Shown one piece after another: positions 4,841-8,264 of a stretch of DNA of 8,264 bases. The stretch spans positions 1-8,264 of the forward strand of contig JAPLMC010000019.1 of assembly GCA_026387215.1 (NCBI GenBank). The letters run 5' to 3'. The position numbers and the translations under genes were made by a program. This DNA is from Candidatus Omnitrophota bacterium (GTDB taxonomy: Bacteria > Omnitrophota > Gorgyraeia > Gorgyraeales > Gorgyraeaceae). The number at the start of each line of letters is the position of its first letter. Position 1 is the stretch's first letter. The notes under the pieces were generated by a model that made no database searches, was not told where the DNA came from, and saw only the letters and a list, made by a program, of their open reading frames with translations.

Positions 4841-6484
4841 ATGGCAAAGCAGTTATTATTCAGTGAAGAGGCTAGGCAGAAGTTGGCAAAGGGTATTGAC
4901 CAGCTTGCTAAAGCTGTAAAAGCTACGCTTGGCCCAAAAGGAAGAAATGTTATTCTAGAAAAAAAGTTTGGATCCTCAACAATTACTAAAGATGGAGTTA
5001 GTGTTGCTAAGGAAATAGAGCTTAAGGACCCATACGAAAATATGGGTGCGCAGATGGTTAAAGAGGTTGCTGAGAAAACAAGCGACTTGGCAGGTGATGG
5101 TACAACTACTGCTACGGTTCTTGCGCAGGCAATATATAAGGAAGGCCTAAAGAATGTTACAGCAGGTTCGAACCCAACTGGGTTAAAGCGCGGGATTGAC
5201 AAGGCAGTGGTACATGTAGTTGAAAATTTAAAGAAGATGTCAAAGTCCATAAAGGACAAGAAAGAGATTTCTCAAGTTGCTTCAATAGCTGCAAATAATG
5301 ATATTGCAATAGGCGAGCTTATAGCAGAGGCAATGGAAAAAGTAGGAAAAGATGGGGTTATAACTGTTGAAGAAGCAAAGTCTATGGCTACTACGCTTGA
5401 TGTTGTGGAAGGTATGCAATTCGATCAAGGTTATCTTTCGCCCTACTTTGTAACAGACGCAGAGAGAATGGAATCAGTGATAGAAGATCCTTATATCCTG
5501 ATTAATGAGAAGAAGATTTCAGGAATGAAGGATATGTTGCCTTTACTTGAAAAGATAGCTCGTTCAGGAAGACCTCTTATTATAATTGCAGAGGATATTG
5601 AAGGAGAGGCGCTTGCTACACTCGTTGTAAATAAACTGAGAGGCACTCTTAATTGCTGTGCGGTAAAAGCGCCTGGTTATGGTGATAGACGCAAGGCAAT
5701 GTTGGAGGATATAGCTATTCTCACAGGCGGCAAGGCAATAACAGAAGATCTTGGCATAAAACTTGAAAATATCAGCCTGGATGATTTAGGAAAAGCAAAA
5801 AGAGTTACTATAGGAAAAGAAGAGACAACGATAGTTGAAGGCTCAGGCAAGACAGCTGATGTAAAAGCCAGAATTGCACAGATAAAGAGGCAGATAGAAG
5901 AGACAGACTCAGATTATGACAAGGAAAAACTGCAGGAGCGTCTCGCAAAGCTTGCAGGCGGAGTAGCTGTTATAAATGTAGGAGCTGCAACAGAAACAGA
6001 GATGAAAGAAAAGAAAGCGAGAGTTGAAGACGCACTTCATGCAACAAGGGCTGCTGTTGAGGAAGGTATCGTTCCTGGCGGTGGAGTTGCTTTCTTGAGA
6101 TGTGCTCCAAAACTGGATGATTTGAAAGTAGAAGGTGACGAAAAAATAGGAGTTAATATTGTAAAACGCGCGCTTGAAGAACCTATTCGTCAGATTGCGG
6201 AAAATGCAGGTATGGAAAGTTCTGTAGTTGTCAATAAAGTAAAGGGTGAGAAGCAGAACATAGGTTATAATGCAGAAAGCGATGAATATGTAGACATGGT
6301 CGCATCAGGTATTATAGACCCTACAAAGGTGTCTAGAACAGCTCTTGAAAACGCAGCCAGTATTGCAGGGCTATTGCTTATGACAGAGGTTCTTATATCT
6401 GATATACCTGAAGAAGAAAAACCAGGGCATGGCGGAGGAGCTGGAATGCCAGGCGGAATGCCTCCTGGAGGCGGGATGTATTAA
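4841..6484 (+). CDS. groEL: Chaperonin GroEL (Hsp60)
   Basis: GroEL is the ATP-driven double-ring chaperonin that folds cytosolic proteins with GroES. The product is 547 aa, standard for the family. The start MAKQLLFSEEAR is canonical. ATP-site motifs are intact: TLGPKGRNV (29-37), Asp51 in TKDGVSV, and GDGTTTATVL with Asp86 (85-94). The equatorial segment ARVEDALHATRAAVEEGIVPGGG holds the aspartate used in hydrolysis (Asp398 in the E. coli protein). The C-terminal tail is the flexible Gly/Met-rich type (GMPGGMPPGGGMY) and ends in Tyr instead of the common Met. Nothing suggests truncation or frameshift. It is the second gene of the groESL operon and is closed by the terminator at 6584-6623. 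Confidence 0.98.
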   Translation: MAKQLLFSEEARQKLAKGIDQLAKAVKATLGPKGRNVILEKKFGSSTITKDGVSVAKEIELKDPYENMGAQMVKEVAEKTSDLAGDGTTTATVLAQAIYKEGLKNVTAGSNPTGLKRGIDKAVVHVVENLKKMSKSIKDKKEISQVASIAANNDIAIGELIAEAMEKVGKDGVITVEEAKSMATTLDVVEGMQFDQGYLSPYFVTDAERMESVIEDPYILINEKKISGMKDMLPLLEKIARSGRPLIIIAEDIEGEALATLVVNKLRGTLNCCAVKAPGYGDRRKAMLEDIAILTGGKAITEDLGIKLENISLDDLGKAKRVTIGKEETTIVEGSGKTADVKARIAQIKRQIEETDSDYDKEKLQERLAKLAGGVAVINVGAATETEMKEKKARVEDALHATRAAVEEGIVPGGGVAFLRCAPKLDDLKVEGDEKIGVNIVKRALEEPIRQIAENAGMESSVVVNKVKGEKQNIGYNAESDEYVDMVASGIIDPTKVSRTALENAASIAGLLLMTEVLISDIPEEEKPGHGGGAGMPGGMPPGGGMY

Positions 6485-6524
6485 TATAGACTGTAGTCAT
6501 TAATTCCTTAGTTAGTTTTGGCTT

Positions 6525-6555
6525 CCGCTGTTTTGCTTTATAAAGCAAAACGCGG
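6525..6555. repeat. Perfect AT-rich palindrome downstream of groEL
   Basis: An exact 22-nt palindrome (6530-6551, half-site GTTTTGCTTTA) is extended by CCGC (6525-6528) paired with GCGG (6552-6555) around one bulged T. The top resembles hairpin 2 of the groE leader (CTTGCTTT/AAAGCAAG) and partly hairpin 5. It lies between the groEL stop and the intrinsic terminator and has no T-tract of its own. It may be another small dispersed hairpin or a 3' stability element. Confidence 0.65.
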
Positions 6556-6583
6556 GGGCAAAATTCAAAGGCAGTAATGCATG

Positions 6584-6623
6584 AAGCCTGCGGCTAAAAT
6601 ATCGCCGCAGGCTTTTTATTTTT
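6584..6623 (+). terminator. Intrinsic terminator of groESL
   Basis: AAGCCTGCGGC (6584-6594) pairs perfectly with GCCGCAGGCTT (6604-6614): an 11-bp GC-rich stem with a 9-nt loop, followed by TTTATTTTT (6615-6623). It is a strong terminator about 100 bp after the groEL stop. Its T-tract runs into the -35 box of the next promoter. Confidence 0.93.
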
Positions 6624-6650
6624 GACAATAGTCATTTAGTATGATACATT
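6622..6650 (+). promoter_or_regulatory. Probable promoter of the moxR-DUF58 operon
   Basis: The -35 TTGACA (6622-6627) is followed by a 17-bp spacer and a weak -10 TACATT (6645-6650, 4 of 6 consensus bases). TGA at 6642-6644 supplies an extended -10 motif that could make up for it. An AGGAGG ribosome binding site (6679-6684) then lies 7 nt before the moxR ATG. Confidence 0.55.
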
Positions 6651-6691
6651 AATAACAATAAGTTATATTAAAAATACTAGGAGGATATAAC

Positions 6692-7630
6692 ATGTCAGAT
6701 CTTCATGAAATCCCTCAAAAACTCATCGATAACATTTCAAAGGTTATAGTTGGTAAGCGCGATGTGATTGAGCTTGTAGTAGTCGGACTTATCAGCAACG
6801 GCCATGTGCTTTTGGAAGATGTGCCTGGTCTTGGGAAAACAATGCTTTCCCGTACTCTTGCAAAATCTATAGCCGGAAAATTTAAAAGAATCCAATTTAC
6901 ACCTGATCTGTTACCTTCAGATGTTACTGGGGTTTCTATTTATAATCAGAAAAGAGGAGAATTTGAATTTAATGAAGGCCCTATATTTGCAAATATAGTG
7001 CTGGCTGATGAAATAAACCGTACTACGCCAAGGACTCAATCAGCTCTTTTGGAAGCTATGCAGGAGTTTAGGGTTACTATTGATGGTGTCATGAGAGAAC
7101 TCCCATCCCCATTTTTTGTAATAGCTACTGAAAATCCTATAGAATTTCATGGTACGTATCCTTTGCCAGAATCGCAAGTAGACAGGTTTTTAATACAGCT
7201 TGCCGTAGGCTATCCTTCTAACCAGGAAGAATCCAATATATTAACTAGAAATCTCAAAGATTCTCCTTTAGATTCCCTGCAGAGTGTAGTCAGTATTCAA
7301 GATATAATCGAAGTGCAACAAGCAGTAACAATGGTTCATATAGATCAAAAAATAGCAGATTATATAGTTCAGATAGTATCTGCCTCGAGAAATATGCCGG
7401 GTGATATAAAACTTGGTGCAAGTCCAAGGGCATCTCTTGCGCTTATGCGTACATCAAGATCCTTGGCGTTTCTTGACAAAAGGGATTACGTAATACCTGA
7501 TGACGTGAAGAATCTTGCTTATGCTGTACTTAAACACAGACTGATTTTACAACCTCGCTCTATGGTTCGGGGTTTGACTGTAAAAGACACGGTAAACCAT
7601 ATATTAAAAAAGATCTCTGTTCCGGTTTAG
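6692..7630 (+). CDS. moxR: MoxR-family AAA+ ATPase
   Basis: This is a cytoplasmic AAA+ ATPase of the MoxR group, thought to act as a chaperone that remodels or activates partner proteins, often ones with von Willebrand A domains. The product is 312 aa, usual for the family. Motifs seen: Walker A EDVPGLGKT (42-50), Walker B IVLADE (102-107) followed by INR, sensor 1 Asn148 in ATENP (the family often has ATQNP), YPLPESQVDRF (156-166) with Arg165 as likely arginine finger, and sensor 2 Arg246 in GASPRA. AGGAGG 7 nt upstream supports the ATG at 6692. The next gene starts 3 bp after the stop and encodes a DUF58 protein, the standard partner, so the two are probably translated together. The usual vWA and transglutaminase genes would lie beyond the window. 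The substrate cannot be told from the sequence. Confidence 0.93.
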   Translation: MSDLHEIPQKLIDNISKVIVGKRDVIELVVVGLISNGHVLLEDVPGLGKTMLSRTLAKSIAGKFKRIQFTPDLLPSDVTGVSIYNQKRGEFEFNEGPIFANIVLADEINRTTPRTQSALLEAMQEFRVTIDGVMRELPSPFFVIATENPIEFHGTYPLPESQVDRFLIQLAVGYPSNQEESNILTRNLKDSPLDSLQSVVSIQDIIEVQQAVTMVHIDQKIADYIVQIVSASRNMPGDIKLGASPRASLALMRTSRSLAFLDKRDYVIPDDVKNLAYAVLKHRLILQPRSMVRGLTVKDTVNHILKKISVPV

Positions 7631-7633
7631 CAT

Positions 7634-8264
7634 ATGCTGACTTCCAGAGGTATTTCACTTCTTTTAGCCGTAATCATTCTTATAGCAATTGCCTGGAATA
7701 CTGACGTAACAATGGTGTATATATTTTTCGTCATAACACTTGTTATGTTTATTCTATCTTATTTTCATATGCGTTTAAATATCCCGAATATAGAAATACA
7801 ACGTTTTGTACAGGAGACTGCGTTTGAAGACGAGGTGCTGAATGTTAAAATGAGTGTCTGTAATAAGGTCTCAAGGGGTGTGTCTTTTTTTGAGATATTG
7901 GATTGTTTTCCAGCAGCCCATCCAGGAAAAACAAAAACTTCTTTATTTATGCTTGGACTCTATGCAAAAGAAGAAAAAAACTTTAGCTACACAATTGACT
8001 GCTATAAGAGAGGCATATGGAATATTGGGCCTGTTGAAGTTATTTCGCAGGATGCACTTGGATTTTTCAGGATGAAAAAAATATACAATATAACATCAAG
8101 CATCATTATCTATCCTTCGTTTTTCAGAATCTTTGCATTTTCTCCTCTCGCTAGCGGTGCTGTTTCTTGGATGGGCGTGGAGACTGCAAAGATAAGCGGG
8201 GATAGCCATGAATTTTTTGGAATTAGGGAATATCAGCGTGGCGATTCTATTAGCCGTATACACT
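7634..8264 (+). CDS. DUF58-domain membrane protein (partial, cut by window end)
   Basis: The frame is open from ATG 7634 to the last base (210 codons visible, no stop). Two membrane segments lie near the N-terminus (about 7-21 and 26-44), followed by a soluble part. Family hallmarks are the segment YKRGIWNIGPVEVISQDALGFF (124-145), like the RGxWxxGPxxVxSxDPLGFF of DUF58 proteins, and the DUF58 core signature FFGIREYQRGDSISRIH (194-210) right at the edge. The DUF58 domain itself therefore lies mostly outside the window. There is no clear ribosome binding site, and the 3-bp gap from moxR suggests translational coupling. DUF58 proteins regularly accompany MoxR ATPases and vWA proteins in envelope or stress-related operons. 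Their biochemical role is not settled. Confidence 0.88.
   Translation, partial: MLTSRGISLLLAVIILIAIAWNTDVTMVYIFFVITLVMFILSYFHMRLNIPNIEIQRFVQETAFEDEVLNVKMSVCNKVSRGVSFFEILDCFPAAHPGKTKTSLFMLGLYAKEEKNFSYTIDCYKRGIWNIGPVEVISQDALGFFRMKKIYNITSSIIIYPSFFRIFAFSPLASGAVSWMGVETAKISGDSHEFFGIREYQRGDSISRIH

Noticed and set aside
4717..5259. A 180-codon open frame on the minus strand opposite groES/groEL
   Set aside because: It lies antisense to two highly conserved genes, has no ribosome binding site or recognisable protein features, and reflects the codon bias of groEL read backwards.
7854..8075. A 73-codon plus-strand open frame
   Set aside because: It is out of frame with, and wholly inside, the DUF58 gene that starts at 7634, which has clear family motifs.
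1..8264. CRISPR array, tRNA, rRNA or prophage/defence genes
   Set aside because: No regularly spaced repeats, no cloverleaf or rRNA-like sequence, and no phage or defence protein motifs were found. The repeats present are isolated palindromes.

Overview
This window looks like chromosomal DNA from an AT-rich diderm (Gram-negative-type) bacterium. It encodes a TonB-dependent outer-membrane receptor and a TonB protein, so an outer membrane is present. It also has a CIRCE-controlled groESL operon, near-consensus sigma-70-type promoters (TTGACA with 16-17 bp spacing) and strong AGGAGG-type ribosome binding sites. The codon style, the short palindromic repeats and the CIRCE control together suggest a little-studied lineage, perhaps a candidate phylum such as Omnitrophota. 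That placement is a weak inference and rests on no single marker.

Left half (1-4202): a vitamin B12 uptake module. It runs from the last codons of a FecCD/BtuC-type permease, through its ATPase (btuD), a cobalamin riboswitch with its own promoter and an intrinsic terminator, and the outer-membrane receptor btuB, to a tonB gene with its own promoter. Together these would move cobalamin across the outer membrane (BtuB powered by TonB) and the inner membrane (BtuCD). Only btuB sits directly behind the riboswitch. btuCD belongs to an upstream transcript whose start is outside the window. tonB has a consensus extended -10 promoter placed so close to its ATG that the mRNA should be almost leaderless.

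Middle (4203-6624): the groES-groEL chaperonin operon. It has a promoter, a CIRCE operator for the HrcA repressor, an unusually structured leader of about 150 nt, both genes, and a strong intrinsic terminator.

Right end (6625-8264): the start of a MoxR AAA+ ATPase / DUF58 operon, cut off by the window edge.

Two families of short palindromes lie in the gaps. Family A has 16-20 bp arms (core CCTTAACCTACGCGGT) and occurs before btuD and before tonB. Family B is a 32-nt hairpin (core TTGACA...TGTCAA) and occurs inside the riboswitch, after btuB, and between groES and groEL. The most unusual points are the family B hairpin nested as an arm of the riboswitch, the family A arm that supplies the btuD ribosome binding site, the near-leaderless tonB, and the multi-hairpin groE leader. 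I see no wholly novel gene system here: every protein belongs to a known family.
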